From the NCBI RefSeq assembly GCF_003234265.2, contig NZ_CP126256.1, forward strand, positions 124,001-188,000: a DNA stretch of 64,000 bases, written 5' to 3'. Every line of letters begins with the position of its first letter. The stretch's first letter is position 1. The translations under genes and the position numbers were made by a program. A model generated the notes under the pieces. The model made no database searches and was not told the origin of the DNA. It saw only the letters and a program-made list of their open reading frames with translations. This document shows positions 52,294-60,384 of this stretch, piece after piece. The DNA is from Curtobacterium sp. MCSS17_015. Lineage in GTDB: Bacteria > Actinomycetota > Actinomycetes > Actinomycetales > Microbacteriaceae.

Positions 52294-53028
52294 TCAGCCC
52301 CTCGGCAGCACCGCACCCCGCGCCAGCCCCACGACGACCCCGTGCGCAACCCGCGCCGCCCGCGCAGCCGCGTCATCGAGGTGCTCCCGGAACTCGTCGC
52401 CGTCCGGGGCGCACAGGTCGCTGATGCCACGGATCGATACGAACGGCATGGCGTGCACGGAGGCGAACTGCGCGATCGCAGCCGACTCCATGTCCACGGC
52501 TGCGACGGTCGGAAAGGTGCGTCGGAGGTCCCGGGCCCGGCTGTCGGTGACGAAGACCTCGCTCGAGCCGATCGACGCCGTCCGGACGACGTCGTCGGTC
52601 GTGACGCTGCGGGCGCGAAGGATGAGGCCGGCGTCGGCGGCGTACTCCGGCGGCATGCCCGGCACCTGGCCGAGCACGTACCCGAAGGCGGTCGCATCGG
52701 CGTTGAGGTTCACGTACCAGTCACCGATGAGGACGTCCCCGAGCTGGACGTCCCGGGCGAGGCCGCCGGCGGTCCCCACACTGATGACCGGTACTCCGGA
52801 TCCGAAGTCGTGGAACGCGTGGGCGACGGCAGCGGTCGCGTTCGTGAACCCGATCCCGCTGCGGCGGACGGCGACCGTGCTGCCCTCGACGTCGATGAGG
52901 TGGTGCTCGTCGTGGCCGCCGGTCGGACCGTGCAGGACGGGCTCGCCGCCGAACAGGTCCGTGAACGCGGCGACCTCTTCGCTCATGGCGGCGATGACGA
53001 CGGCCACGGGTCGTCGAGGGGCATCCAC
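52294..53028 (-). CDS. mtnN: 5'-methylthioadenosine/S-adenosylhomocysteine nucleosidase-like
   Basis: A 244-residue nucleoside phosphorylase-family protein. VAVVIAAMSEEVAAF at the start, SVGTAGGLARDVQLGDVLIGDWYV, VDMESAAIAQFA and FVSIRGISDLCAPDG match MTA/SAH nucleosidases (catalytic Asp in SDL). It cleaves adenine from by-products of SAM metabolism. The GTG at 53028 was chosen as start; a later GTG in PVAVVIAA is possible. It is on the same strand as msrA with a terminator between. Confidence 0.86.
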   Translation of the reverse strand: MDAPRRPVAVVIAAMSEEVAAFTDLFGGEPVLHGPTGGHDEHHLIDVEGSTVAVRRSGIGFTNATAAVAHAFHDFGSGVPVISVGTAGGLARDVQLGDVLIGDWYVNLNADATAFGYVLGQVPGMPPEYAADAGLILRARSVTTDDVVRTASIGSSEVFVTDSRARDLRRTFPTVAAVDMESAAIAQFASVHAMPFVSIRGISDLCAPDGDEFREHLDDAAARAARVAHGVVVGLARGAVLPRG

Positions 53029-53132
53029 CCTGCGATCTTCGCACAGCGGCGTGCCCGGTCCGGTGCCGCTGCAGCCGGCGCCACGTCCGCCGCCGGGGGT
53101 GGCCTCCCCGCTGATCGGGTCTGACGACGCGG

Positions 53133-53170
53133 ACGGGAGGCCCGGTACCGACCGGTACCGGGCCTCCCGT
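53133..53170. terminator. Terminator hairpin between msrA and mtnN
   Basis: Perfect 18-bp stem with a two-base loop. Its arm (ACGGGAGGCCCGGTACCG) shares 16 bases with the clpC terminator. Confidence 0.8.
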
Positions 53171-53195
53171 GGTGACAGGTGCTCGCGCCGAGCGC

Positions 53196-53717
53196 TCAGG
53201 CCGTCGCGGCCGCCTCGCTGCGCTTCGGGAGCACCCAGTTGGGGCGCACGTAGTGGCAGGTGTACCCGTTCGGGATCTTCTCGAGGTAGTCCTGGTGCTC
53301 CTCCTCGGCTTCCCAGAACGGGCCGGCCGCGGTGACCTCGGTGACGACCTTGCCCGGCCAGATGCCGGACGCGTCGACGTCCGCGATGGTGTCGAGTGCG
53401 ACGTCGCGCTGCTCGTCGGAGGTGAAGAAGATCGCTGACCGGTAGCTGACACCGACGTCGTTGCCCTGGCGGTTCTTCGTCGACGGGTCGTGGATCTGGA
53501 AGAAGAACTCGAGGAGTTCGCGGTACGAGATCACCGACGGGTCGAAGACGATCTCGACGGCCTCGGCGTGCGTGCCGTGGTTGCGGTAGGTGGCGTTCGG
53601 GACGTCGCCGCCGGAGTAGCCGACACGGGTGCTGAGGACTCCGGGGCGGCGGCGGAGGAGCTGCTGCGCTCCCCAGAAGCATCCGCCGGCGAGGATCGCG
53701 GTCTCGGTGGTGGTCAT
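53196..53717 (-). CDS. msrA: Peptide-methionine (S)-S-oxide reductase MsrA
   Basis: A 173-residue MsrA that repairs methionine S-sulfoxides. The catalytic motif [11 protein letters not shown] starts at residue 11. [25 protein letters not shown], and the [11 protein letters not shown] end are typical; there is a second Cys in the C-terminal region but no double recycling pair. ATG at 53717 follows GGAGG. Stands alone between two terminator/regulatory gaps. Confidence 0.94.
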   Translation of the reverse strand: MTTTETAILAGGCFWGAQQLLRRRPGVLSTRVGYSGGDVPNATYRNHGTHAEAVEIVFDPSVISYRELLEFFFQIHDPSTKNRQGNDVGVSYRSAIFFTSDEQRDVALDTIADVDASGIWPGKVVTEVTAAGPFWEAEEEHQDYLEKIPNGYTCHYVRPNWVLPKRSEAAATA

Positions 53718-53872
53718 CGGTACCTCCGTGGTTCGTGACGCTGGCTGCGACAGTACCCGGTGCAACACGGGGACGCCTCCGTCTGTTCCGGCCGACGGAT
53801 GCGGTGGCCCGGGCGGTGCGTCCACTGGAGGACCTGAGCCCGGTCGCACCCGCCACGACGTTGACTGGCCGG

Positions 53873-54208
53873 ATGAAGGACATCCAGTACGCAGGCCGGG
53901 CGATCCGGACGAGCGACGGCGCTGCCGACGCCGTCATCCACTACGCCGCGGTGCTCGGTGCGAACCGGAAGACCGACACGCTCGACGTCCCGGTCGTCGA
54001 CGGGGACGGCCGACCCGCCGTCGAGACGCTGCTGATCGGGCCGGCGAGCCAGATCACGCTGAGCGCGGCGACCGACGACGGCCGGGACGCCGACGTGGAC
54101 GACACCGCGTTCGTGGAGCACGTGCGGCGGTTGGCTGTGGCGGCGGGACCCGTCCGTCCGGTGCACGAGGACCCGGACACGCGCCACGACGACTACGACT
54201 TCGGCTGA
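53873..54208 (+). CDS. Small conserved protein, paralogue of the 95-aa protein at 41893
   Basis: A 111-residue protein from ATG at 53873 ([20 protein letters not shown]). Its body aligns with the product of 41893-42180 over about 75 residues; the C-terminal 20 residues are an acidic His/Asp-rich tail absent from the other. No known motif. It is divergent from msrA and convergent with the AraC regulator. Confidence 0.68.
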   Translation: MKDIQYAGRAIRTSDGAADAVIHYAAVLGANRKTDTLDVPVVDGDGRPAVETLLIGPASQITLSAATDDGRDADVDDTAFVEHVRRLAVAAGPVRPVHEDPDTRHDDYDFG

Positions 54209-54244
54209 CGGCGACCCGTCGCCGGCGTCGGGCTGTCGCGACGG

Positions 54245-55240
54245 TCAGCGACGGAGCGTGTTCCTCGGGTACTCGCCGTAAGCAGTGCGGTAGGCGGCGG
54301 AGAACCGGCCCAGGTGCGCGAACCCCCACCGGCGGGCGATCGCCTGCACGGCCGAGGCGGTGGGGTCCGCCTGCATCAGTTCGCGTCGCACGTGCTCGAG
54401 TCGGACGTGCAGCAGGTACTGCATCGGTGTCAGTCCGAGGTGGCGCTGGAAGGCCTCCTGCGTGGCCCGGACGCTGAGGCCCGCGGCTCCGGCGATGTCC
54501 GAGACGCTCATCGGTCCGGCAACGTGCTCGTGGACGTACTCGACGGCGGCGCGGAGGCGGGCGCGCCGGGGCAGGAGCACGGCGGGCGGCAGGGCCGCGA
54601 CGGTCGGGGGGTACATCCGGAGGAACGCTGCGGCGGTGCCGCGGGTGAGGGTGTGCCAGAGGAGGGTGTCGATGCCGCCGGTGCGGAGTTCGCGGGAGAG
54701 CAGGGCCAGGCTGTTGCGCCACTGGGTCACGGCGGCCGGGTCGAGGGTGCGCAGGTGGTCGAGACCGAGGTCCGCCACCTGGCCGGTGTGGAACTGCTCG
54801 TCGGCGACCTCGTGCACGAGTCGGCGCGACAGGTGCACGACGCGCTGGTCGTAGTCCTGGTACTCGAACACGAACTCCCGGGCGGTCGGGAAGAGCATCG
54901 GCACGTCGCCGGACATCGGCACGCGGTCGTGCCGGACGTCCGGCACGCCGTGCCCCGCGGTGAGCCATTGGACGACGTAGTCCTCTGACGCGGGGATCAA
55001 GCCCCGGATGAACCCGTTGATCTGCGACCGACGGAGCGTCACGTCGCCGTCCCCGACCGCGGTGTAGCGGTACCCGAAGGGGCGGTCGGTGGCACGAGCG
55101 GCCCAGTGTCGGCCGGCGTAGAAGCCGCTGAGGTCGAGGACGGCTGCGTCCGGGGCGTCCCCGAGGGCCTCGATGCGGACGGTACTGCGGAGGGCGGTGT
55201 CCGTCGTGCGGCCGGTGGTCCGGTCGTCGACTGTCGTCAT
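54245..55240 (-). CDS. AraC-family transcriptional regulator
   Basis: A 331-residue regulator with an N-terminal sensor domain (about 20-210) and a C-terminal AraC/XylS double helix-turn-helix. The latter includes MSVSDIAGAAGLSVRATQEAFQRHLGLTPMQYLLHVRLEHVRREL and RWGFAHLGRFSAAYRTAYGEYPRNTLR. It is divergent from the acyl-CoA synthetase gene, 208 bases away, and so probably controls it. The inducer is unknown. ATG at 55240. Confidence 0.9.
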   Translation of the reverse strand: MTTVDDRTTGRTTDTALRSTVRIEALGDAPDAAVLDLSGFYAGRHWAARATDRPFGYRYTAVGDGDVTLRRSQINGFIRGLIPASEDYVVQWLTAGHGVPDVRHDRVPMSGDVPMLFPTAREFVFEYQDYDQRVVHLSRRLVHEVADEQFHTGQVADLGLDHLRTLDPAAVTQWRNSLALLSRELRTGGIDTLLWHTLTRGTAAAFLRMYPPTVAALPPAVLLPRRARLRAAVEYVHEHVAGPMSVSDIAGAAGLSVRATQEAFQRHLGLTPMQYLLHVRLEHVRRELMQADPTASAVQAIARRWGFAHLGRFSAAYRTAYGEYPRNTLRR

Positions 55241-55448
55241 CCTCGGGTCACTCCTCTCGCTCGTCGAGTCGCGCTGCCGGGCCGATCCTGCTGTCGTCCG
55301 GGCGCGCACGTGCCCGTGGCAGAGCACACCGTCCAGGACGATACGGAGCACGAGTCCGCGGCCGCGAGGGGTTGACTCCGGCTGTCCGGATGCGGTACAG
55401 CGCGGTGTCGCCGTGCGCTGGTCCACCTCGATGAGGCAAGGTCAGTGC

Positions 55449-57176
55449 ATGCGCACTGAACCCGCCTCCGCCCTCCGTGCCGCCCGGGACGTCCTCCTCG
55501 CGGCCAGAACCGACAGCGCCGCAGCGCGCGAGGCGTTCCGCTGGCCCGACGTGGGCGAGACGTTCAACTGGGCGATCGACTGGTTCGACGGCATCGCGGC
55601 CGGCAACGACCGGGACGCCCTGGTCATCGTCGAGGAGGACGGCCGCGAGTCACGCACCACCTACGCCGAGATGTCCGCCCGGTCCGACCGGCTGGCGGCC
55701 CGGCTGCACGACCTCGGCGTCGCGAAGGGCGACCACGTGCTGCTCATGCTCGACAACCAGCTCGAGCTCTGGGAGTCGATGCTCGCCGTCATGAAGACCG
55801 GCGCCGTGATCCTCCCGACGTCGACGATGCTCGGCGGGGCCGACCTGCAGGACCGCATCGACCGCGGACGTGTCGCCCACGTCGTGACGACGCTGCGCGA
55901 GACGCCGAAGTATGCGGACCTGACGGGCGACTTCACGCGGATCGTGGTCGGTGGAACCGCGGACGGATGGACGACGTACCCGAGCGACCTCGGCGAACCG
56001 GCGCCAGCGGGGGAGTGGAAGCCCGAGGTGGTGACGGCAGCGTCCGACCCCTGCCTGGTCTACTTCACCTCCGGCACGACCGACAAGCCGAAGATGGTCG
56101 TGCACACGCAGACGTCCTACCCGGTGGGCCACCTGACGACGATGTACTGGATCGGGCTCGAGCCCGGTGACGTCCACCTGGCGATCAGTTCGCCGGGGTG
56201 GGGCAAGCACGCGTGGAGCTGCTTCTTCGCACCGTGGATCGCCGAGGCCACCGTCTTCGTCCACAACCAGGAGCGGTTCGACCCGGCGGCACTGCTGCAC
56301 CAGCTCGAGCGCGCTCAGGTGACGTCGTTCTGCGCACCGCCGACCGTGTGGCGACTGCTCATCCAGGCCGACCTCGGCAGCCGCCCGACCGCCCTGCGCG
56401 AGGTCGTCTCCGCCGGCGAGCCCCTCAACCCCGAGGTCATCCGGCTCGTCGAGGAGTCCTGGGGCCGCACGATCCGCGACGGGTACGGCCAGACCGAGAC
56501 CACCGCGATCGTCGGCAACGCCCCCGGCGACACCGTCCGACCCGGTGCGATGGGGCACGGGCTGCCCGGGGTCGCGATCGAACTCGTCGACCCGCTGACC
56601 GGGGAGCCCGGCGCGGGTGAGGGTGAGGTCTGCCTCGACCTCACGACGACGCCGGTGAACCTGATGGCCGGGTACCTCGACGCCCCGGAGCGGACCGACG
56701 ACGCCCTGCGCGGCGGCTACTTCCACACGGGGGACGTGGCCACCCGGCACGAGGACGGGTCGCTGACGTTCGTCGGCCGCACCGACGACGTGTTCAAGTC
56801 CTCCGACTACAAGGTCTCGCCGTTCGAGGTCGAGAGCGCCCTGCTCCAGCACCCCGCCGTCGCCGAGTCGGCGGTCGTGCCGGCCCCGCACGAGGAGCGC
56901 CTGACCGTCGTGAAGGCCTACGTCACACTGGCGGCGGGGTGGGAGCCCACGGCCGAGACCGCGCGGGACATCCTCGCGCACGCCCGCACCGCGATGCCGG
57001 CGTGGCAGCGCGTCCGTCGCGTCGAGTTCGGGCCGCTGCCCAAGACGGTGTCGGGCAAGATCCGCCGCGTCGAGCTGCGCGCCCGCGAGCAGGAGGCGTT
57101 CGGCGGCCCGCAGCTCGAGGGGGAGTGGCGCGACGACCAGTTCCCGGGCCTCCGCACCGGCCGTCGCGACGGCTGA
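55449..57176 (+). CDS. AMP-dependent acyl-CoA synthetase
   Basis: A 575-residue member of the ANL superfamily. P-loop A3 is VYFTSGTTDKPKMVVHT (near 205), A5 is RDGYGQTETT, A7 is GYFHTGDVATRHEDG, A8 is GRTDDVFKSSDYKVSPFEVES, and the A10 lysine is in LPKTVSGKIRRVELR. SPGWGKHAWSCFFAPW is typical of the medium-chain/acetyl-CoA synthetase-like group. It forms an acyl-adenylate and then acyl-CoA; chain length is not certain. ATG at 55449; divergent from the AraC regulator. Confidence 0.92.
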   Translation: MRTEPASALRAARDVLLAARTDSAAAREAFRWPDVGETFNWAIDWFDGIAAGNDRDALVIVEEDGRESRTTYAEMSARSDRLAARLHDLGVAKGDHVLLMLDNQLELWESMLAVMKTGAVILPTSTMLGGADLQDRIDRGRVAHVVTTLRETPKYADLTGDFTRIVVGGTADGWTTYPSDLGEPAPAGEWKPEVVTAASDPCLVYFTSGTTDKPKMVVHTQTSYPVGHLTTMYWIGLEPGDVHLAISSPGWGKHAWSCFFAPWIAEATVFVHNQERFDPAALLHQLERAQVTSFCAPPTVWRLLIQADLGSRPTALREVVSAGEPLNPEVIRLVEESWGRTIRDGYGQTETTAIVGNAPGDTVRPGAMGHGLPGVAIELVDPLTGEPGAGEGEVCLDLTTTPVNLMAGYLDAPERTDDALRGGYFHTGDVATRHEDGSLTFVGRTDDVFKSSDYKVSPFEVESALLQHPAVAESAVVPAPHEERLTVVKAYVTLAAGWEPTAETARDILAHARTAMPAWQRVRRVEFGPLPKTVSGKIRRVELRAREQEAFGGPQLEGEWRDDQFPGLRTGRRDG

Positions 57177-57290
57177 CCCGACGGGTCAGGGGTGGCCGGT
57201 CGGTCGGCTCTGGTCTGCACGCCGGGTCCGGTCGTCGGGTCGGTCCCGGCCTGAACCGGCGGCAACCGCACGCCGCGTACCGTGCCGTGC

Positions 57291-57458
57291 ATGAGTGACA
57301 CGACGAACGGAACCGGCCCGGACGACGTCTCCGACCAGGAGGCCCAGCGCACCGAGGACCTGCCCGACGGCTCCGCCTCGGGGAACGCCACCGAGGACCC
57401 GCAGCAGGACAGCGACGTGGACTCCGGCGGCGAGCCGGCGGAGCCCCAGGAGGGCTGA
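57291..57458 (+). CDS. Small acidic, disordered protein (55 aa)
   Basis: From ATG at 57291, MSDTTNGTGPDDVSDQEAQR and onwards to EPQEG. Acidic and polar residues dominate and no hydrophobic core is apparent, so it should be disordered. It lies three bases before the DUF1264 gene's GTG, consistent with a shared transcript. Function unknown. Confidence 0.55.
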   Translation: MSDTTNGTGPDDVSDQEAQRTEDLPDGSASGNATEDPQQDSDVDSGGEPAEPQEG

Positions 57459-57461
57459 CGC

Positions 57462-58193
57462 GTGCCGCGGAACCCCACGGTCCCCGCCCGGTCGACCGGG
57501 GTCACCCCGCCGGGCGAGGACCGGGGCTTCCGCCTCGCCCTGCTCGACCGCGGCGCCGACCTGCTGCAGCCGACGGACCCCCTCAAGGGATTCGACGTGT
57601 ACGTGGTCGGCTTCCACTGCGTCAAGGGCGAGCCCGACGTGCAGATGGAGGCGCACCACTACTGCAAGGTGGTGAACGCCGAGATGCTGCAGTGCGTGCT
57701 CTTCGACGGCAACACCGCGGACGCCAACCTGATCGGCGTGGAGTACATCGTCTCCGAGCGGCTGTTCGACTCGCTGCCCGAGGACGAGAAGCCGTCCTGG
57801 CACCCGCACAACCACGAGGTCTTCTCCGGCGAGCTCGTCGCTCCGGGACTGCCGATCGCGGTCGAGACCGAGCTGATGGGCCACCTCGTCAACTCGTACG
57901 GCAAGACCTGGCACACGTGGCACAGTTCGCCGATGGGTGGCCACGAGGCGGATCCGCTGCCCGTCGGCGACCCGATGCTCATGTGGTCGTTCAACCGCGA
58001 GGGCGAGGTGCAGCCGACGTTGCAGGACGACCGGAACACCGCGATGCACGTCGACCCCGAGCCGCGGAAGGCGTCGCGGGCGAAGCACCTCGACCGGGCG
58101 CACCCGCAGCGCGGCGTCGGCACGATGCGCGACGACTTCACCGGGACGACCCCGACCCCGGGCGTCGTGGACGCGCAGGACGGCCGCCCCTGA
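57462..58193 (+). CDS. DUF1264 (oil-body-associated-like) protein
   Basis: A 243-residue DUF1264 protein. The family core is unmistakable: LKGFDVYVVGFHCVKGEPDVQMEAHHYC, LFDGNTADANLIGVEYIVSE, SWHPHNHEVFSGELVAPGLP and NSYGKTWHTWH. The conserved His residues suggest metal binding. In plants the family associates with oil bodies; in bacteria the role is not known. GTG start at 57462. N- and C-terminal 30-40 residues are nonconserved. Confidence 0.85.
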   Translation: MPRNPTVPARSTGVTPPGEDRGFRLALLDRGADLLQPTDPLKGFDVYVVGFHCVKGEPDVQMEAHHYCKVVNAEMLQCVLFDGNTADANLIGVEYIVSERLFDSLPEDEKPSWHPHNHEVFSGELVAPGLPIAVETELMGHLVNSYGKTWHTWHSSPMGGHEADPLPVGDPMLMWSFNREGEVQPTLQDDRNTAMHVDPEPRKASRAKHLDRAHPQRGVGTMRDDFTGTTPTPGVVDAQDGRP

Positions 58194-58234
58194 CCCCGGG
58201 CGCACGCCGCGGAGACGCCTGACCGGACCGGCAC

Positions 58235-58278
58235 CGGACGGGAGGCCCCTGGCGACCCCGCCACGGGCCTCCCGTCCG
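58235..58278. terminator. Terminator hairpin between DUF1264 and Dabb genes
   Basis: 14-bp outer stem (CGGACGGGAGGCCC/GGGCCTCCCGTCCG) around a 16-base loop. It abuts the Dabb stop codon, showing the convergent genes share it. Confidence 0.78.
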
Positions 58279-58578
58279 TCAGCCGGCCACGTCGAACACC
58301 ACGACCCGCCTGGCGTGCGCCCCGATGTGGTCTGCCACGGGCCGGTGCTCCGGGTGTGGCAGGTACGCGTCCCGCGCCGCGGCGTGCCGGAACCGGACGA
58401 CGAGCATCCAGTCGAAGCCACCCTCCAGCCCCTCGGGACTGACGCTCGGGCCGGTCTCGACGGACACCACGCCGTCGATCGTGGGCAGGTGCTCGTGTGC
58501 GAGCGCCGTCGCCCGCTCCGGCACGGCGGTGTCCTCCGTGTCCCACTCCACCAGCACGACGTGCACGATCTCGGTCAT
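58279..58578 (-). CDS. Dabb (stress-responsive A/B barrel) domain protein
   Basis: A 99-residue dimeric alpha+beta-barrel protein. MTEIVHVVLVEWD at the start, VVSVETGPSVSPEGLEGGFDWMLVVRFRHAAARDAYLPHPEH and the closing VVVFDVAG fit the family. ATG at 58578 is preferred over a codon six residues upstream because GGAGG sits upstream. Its exact role is unknown; homologues are linked to stress or polyketide chemistry. Confidence 0.84.
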   Translation of the reverse strand: MTEIVHVVLVEWDTEDTAVPERATALAHEHLPTIDGVVSVETGPSVSPEGLEGGFDWMLVVRFRHAAARDAYLPHPEHRPVADHIGAHARRVVVFDVAG

Positions 58579-58735
58579 CGGCGACCCCTCCTCCACTGCA
58601 CCCCCGGCCGTCCGACGGTGTCCGGACCGAGCCTGCGCCGCCGGGCCTGGACGTACCCCGGAGCGCCGCCGGACTGGGTGTCCTCGACACGGCGCGGCCT
58701 ACCGTCGAGGGCACACCACGACGAGAGGAAACACC

Positions 58736-59092
58736 ATGGCAAGCGGAATCGCAGCAGTCTGGGTCCCGGTCAGCGACATGGAGCGCGCCGTCGCGTTCTA
58801 CCGCGACACCCTCGGCCTCACCGTGAAGGACCAGTCGGAGGACTGGAGCGAGATCGACGCGAACGGCCTGATGATCGGCCTGAACGGGCGCGAGTCGGCC
58901 AGCCCGTCGAGCGACGGCGGCGCGGTCGTCTCGTTCCAGCCGGACGGCAGCATCGAGGACGAGGTCGCCTCGCTCAAAGAGCGTGGCGCGGACATCCAGG
59001 GCGAGATCAGCGAGCACCCGTGGGGCAAGATCATCCCCTTCAAGGACAGCGAGGGCAACGACCTGCAGCTGTACTCGCCGCCGCAGGGCTGA
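58736..59092 (+). CDS. VOC-family (glyoxalase/bleomycin-resistance fold) protein
   Basis: A 118-residue single VOC domain. AVWVPVSDMERAVAFYRDTLGLTV opens it and GKIIPFKDSEGNDLQLYSP ends it, with the metal-site Glu/Gln positions roughly kept. Substrate is unknown; such proteins include isomerases, dioxygenases and antibiotic-binding proteins. ATG at 58736 follows GAGAGGAA. Confidence 0.87.
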   Translation: MASGIAAVWVPVSDMERAVAFYRDTLGLTVKDQSEDWSEIDANGLMIGLNGRESASPSSDGGAVVSFQPDGSIEDEVASLKERGADIQGEISEHPWGKIIPFKDSEGNDLQLYSPPQG

Positions 59093-59126
59093 GCGCACCA
59101 GCGCGAGCCGACGCTCGCGCAGAACG

Positions 59127-59166
59127 GACGGGAGGCCCGTGACCGGCTGGTCACGGGCCTCCCGTC
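59127..59166. terminator. Terminator hairpin between VOC and DUF4383 genes
   Basis: A perfect 18-bp stem with loop GGCT (arm GACGGGAGGCCCGTGACC). Another member of the GGGAGGCC hairpin family in this window. Confidence 0.8.
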
Positions 59167-59182
59167 AGTTGCGTCGCTGGGG

Positions 59183-59647
59183 TCAGCGGGCGGTGCGAGC
59201 CCCGGCGCGCGGGAGGACGATGCCGAGGAGGATCATCGCGACGGCGAGGATCAGGTGCAGCACGTTGTCGGCGCTGTTCAGCGGCACGAAGTTGGCGGCG
59301 CTGGACATGCCGGCGGTGAAGAGGCCGTAGATGAAGAGCACGGCGTAGATGATGCCGCCGACGAGCAGGTACTGGCGTGAGAAGCCGAACGAGCGCGCGG
59401 CGATCAGGCCGACGATGCCGAACAGCAGGTGGACGATGTTGTGCAGGACGGACACCTGGAACAGGCCCAGGAGCTGCGCCTCCGAGTCGTTGCCGGCGGC
59501 CATCATGCTGCCCATGTCCATGGTCAGGCCGGGGATGAAGCCGGCGATGCCGACGATGAGGAAGACGACGCCGAAGACCAGCGCGCCCTTCTGGGTGAGC
59601 GTCCGGCCGTAACCGTGGTCGGAGCGGGTCGATGCGGTGGTGGTCAT
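59183..59647 (-). CDS. DUF4383 membrane protein
   Basis: A 154-residue protein with four membrane helices (about 22-42, 65-87, 90-112 and 125-146). The DUF4383 features are LTQKGALVFGVVFLIVGIAGFIPG and LGLFQVSVLHNIVHLLFGIVGL. Function unknown; common in high-GC bacteria. ATG at 59647. It lies 117 bases downstream of csoR on the same strand, possibly with its own promoter. Confidence 0.86.
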   Translation of the reverse strand: MTTTASTRSDHGYGRTLTQKGALVFGVVFLIVGIAGFIPGLTMDMGSMMAAGNDSEAQLLGLFQVSVLHNIVHLLFGIVGLIAARSFGFSRQYLLVGGIIYAVLFIYGLFTAGMSSAANFVPLNSADNVLHLILAVAMILLGIVLPRAGARTAR

Positions 59648-59763
59648 GAGGGAACCCTTCGTCAGGAGTCGACGCGGTCGGTTGCCATGCGCCTCGCAGG
59701 ACATTCGGATCGAACCAGCAGTCGGTTTGGTCGGAGAACCCAGCAGTACACGCTTCGTGGCCG

Positions 59764-60066
59764 TCACGACCGGACGAGGCGCTTGATGGCCAGGGTCGCC
59801 TCCTGGATCTTCTCCTCGGCACCTCGGCCGCCCTGGGCCACGGCGTCCGTCACGCAGTGCCGCAGGTGGTCCTCGAGGAGACCCATCGACACCGCCTGCA
59901 ACGCCTTCGTCATCGCCGAGACCTGGGTGAGGATGTCGATGCAGTACTCCTCGCCCTCGACCATCCGCTGCAGTCCGCGCGCCTGGCCCTCGATCCGGCG
60001 CAGGCGTCCGAGGTAGTCCTCCTTCGCGGAGATGTAGCCGTGGTGGTGTTCGGTGTCTTCGGCCAT
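59764..60066 (-). CDS. csoR: CsoR-type copper-sensing repressor
   Basis: A 100-residue all-helical repressor of the CsoR/RcnR family. LGRLRRIEGQARGLQRMVEGEEYCIDILTQVSAMTKAL carries the first Cys, and LLEDHLRHCVTDAV carries the His and second Cys of the Cu(I) site. The N-terminal HHH may also bind metal. It is divergent from copZ-copA, with the palindromic operator region between, so copper-induced derepression of both directions is expected. Confidence 0.9.
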   Translation of the reverse strand: MAEDTEHHHGYISAKEDYLGRLRRIEGQARGLQRMVEGEEYCIDILTQVSAMTKALQAVSMGLLEDHLRHCVTDAVAQGGRGAEEKIQEATLAIKRLVRS

Positions 60067-60096
60067 CGGGAACAGATCCTCGTCGTCGGCGTTACG

Positions 60097-60125
60097 GTAG
60101 GGGTACCCCCCTAGGGTACCCGGAG
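60097..60125. promoter_or_regulatory. Candidate CsoR operator in the csoR-copZ gap
   Basis: The octamer GGGTACCC occurs twice (60101-60108 and 60114-60121), with the stretch TAGGGGTACCCCCCTAGGG. G/C-tract palindromes of this type are characteristic of CsoR operators. It lies 30 bases upstream of each start. Confidence 0.6.
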
Positions 60126-60151
60126 CACGACGACCGAACGAGGAGGGCCGC

Positions 60152-60379
60152 ATGGCCGAGCAGCAGATCAGTACCCACGGCATCGACGGCATGACCTGTG
60201 CGCACTGCGTCATGAGCATCGACGAGGCGCTCCGTGGACTCCCCGGCGTGACCGACGTGCAGGTCGACCTCGTCGCCGGCGGCACGTCGACCGCGACCGT
60301 CACGAGCACTGCGCCCCTCGACGCGGCCGCCGTCGACGCCGTGGTCGAGGACGCCGGCTACTCGCTGTCGGAGCGCTGA
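60152..60379 (+). CDS. copZ: CopZ-like copper chaperone (HMA domain)
   Basis: A 75-residue heavy-metal-associated domain with the metal site GMTCAHCVMSID and the ferredoxin-like fold ending VDAVVEDAGYSL. It carries Cu(I) to CopA. ATG at 60152 has AGGAGG upstream; copA begins five bases after the stop. Confidence 0.93.
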   Translation: MAEQQISTHGIDGMTCAHCVMSIDEALRGLPGVTDVQVDLVAGGTSTATVTSTAPLDAAAVDAVVEDAGYSLSER

Positions 60380-60384
60380 CCACG

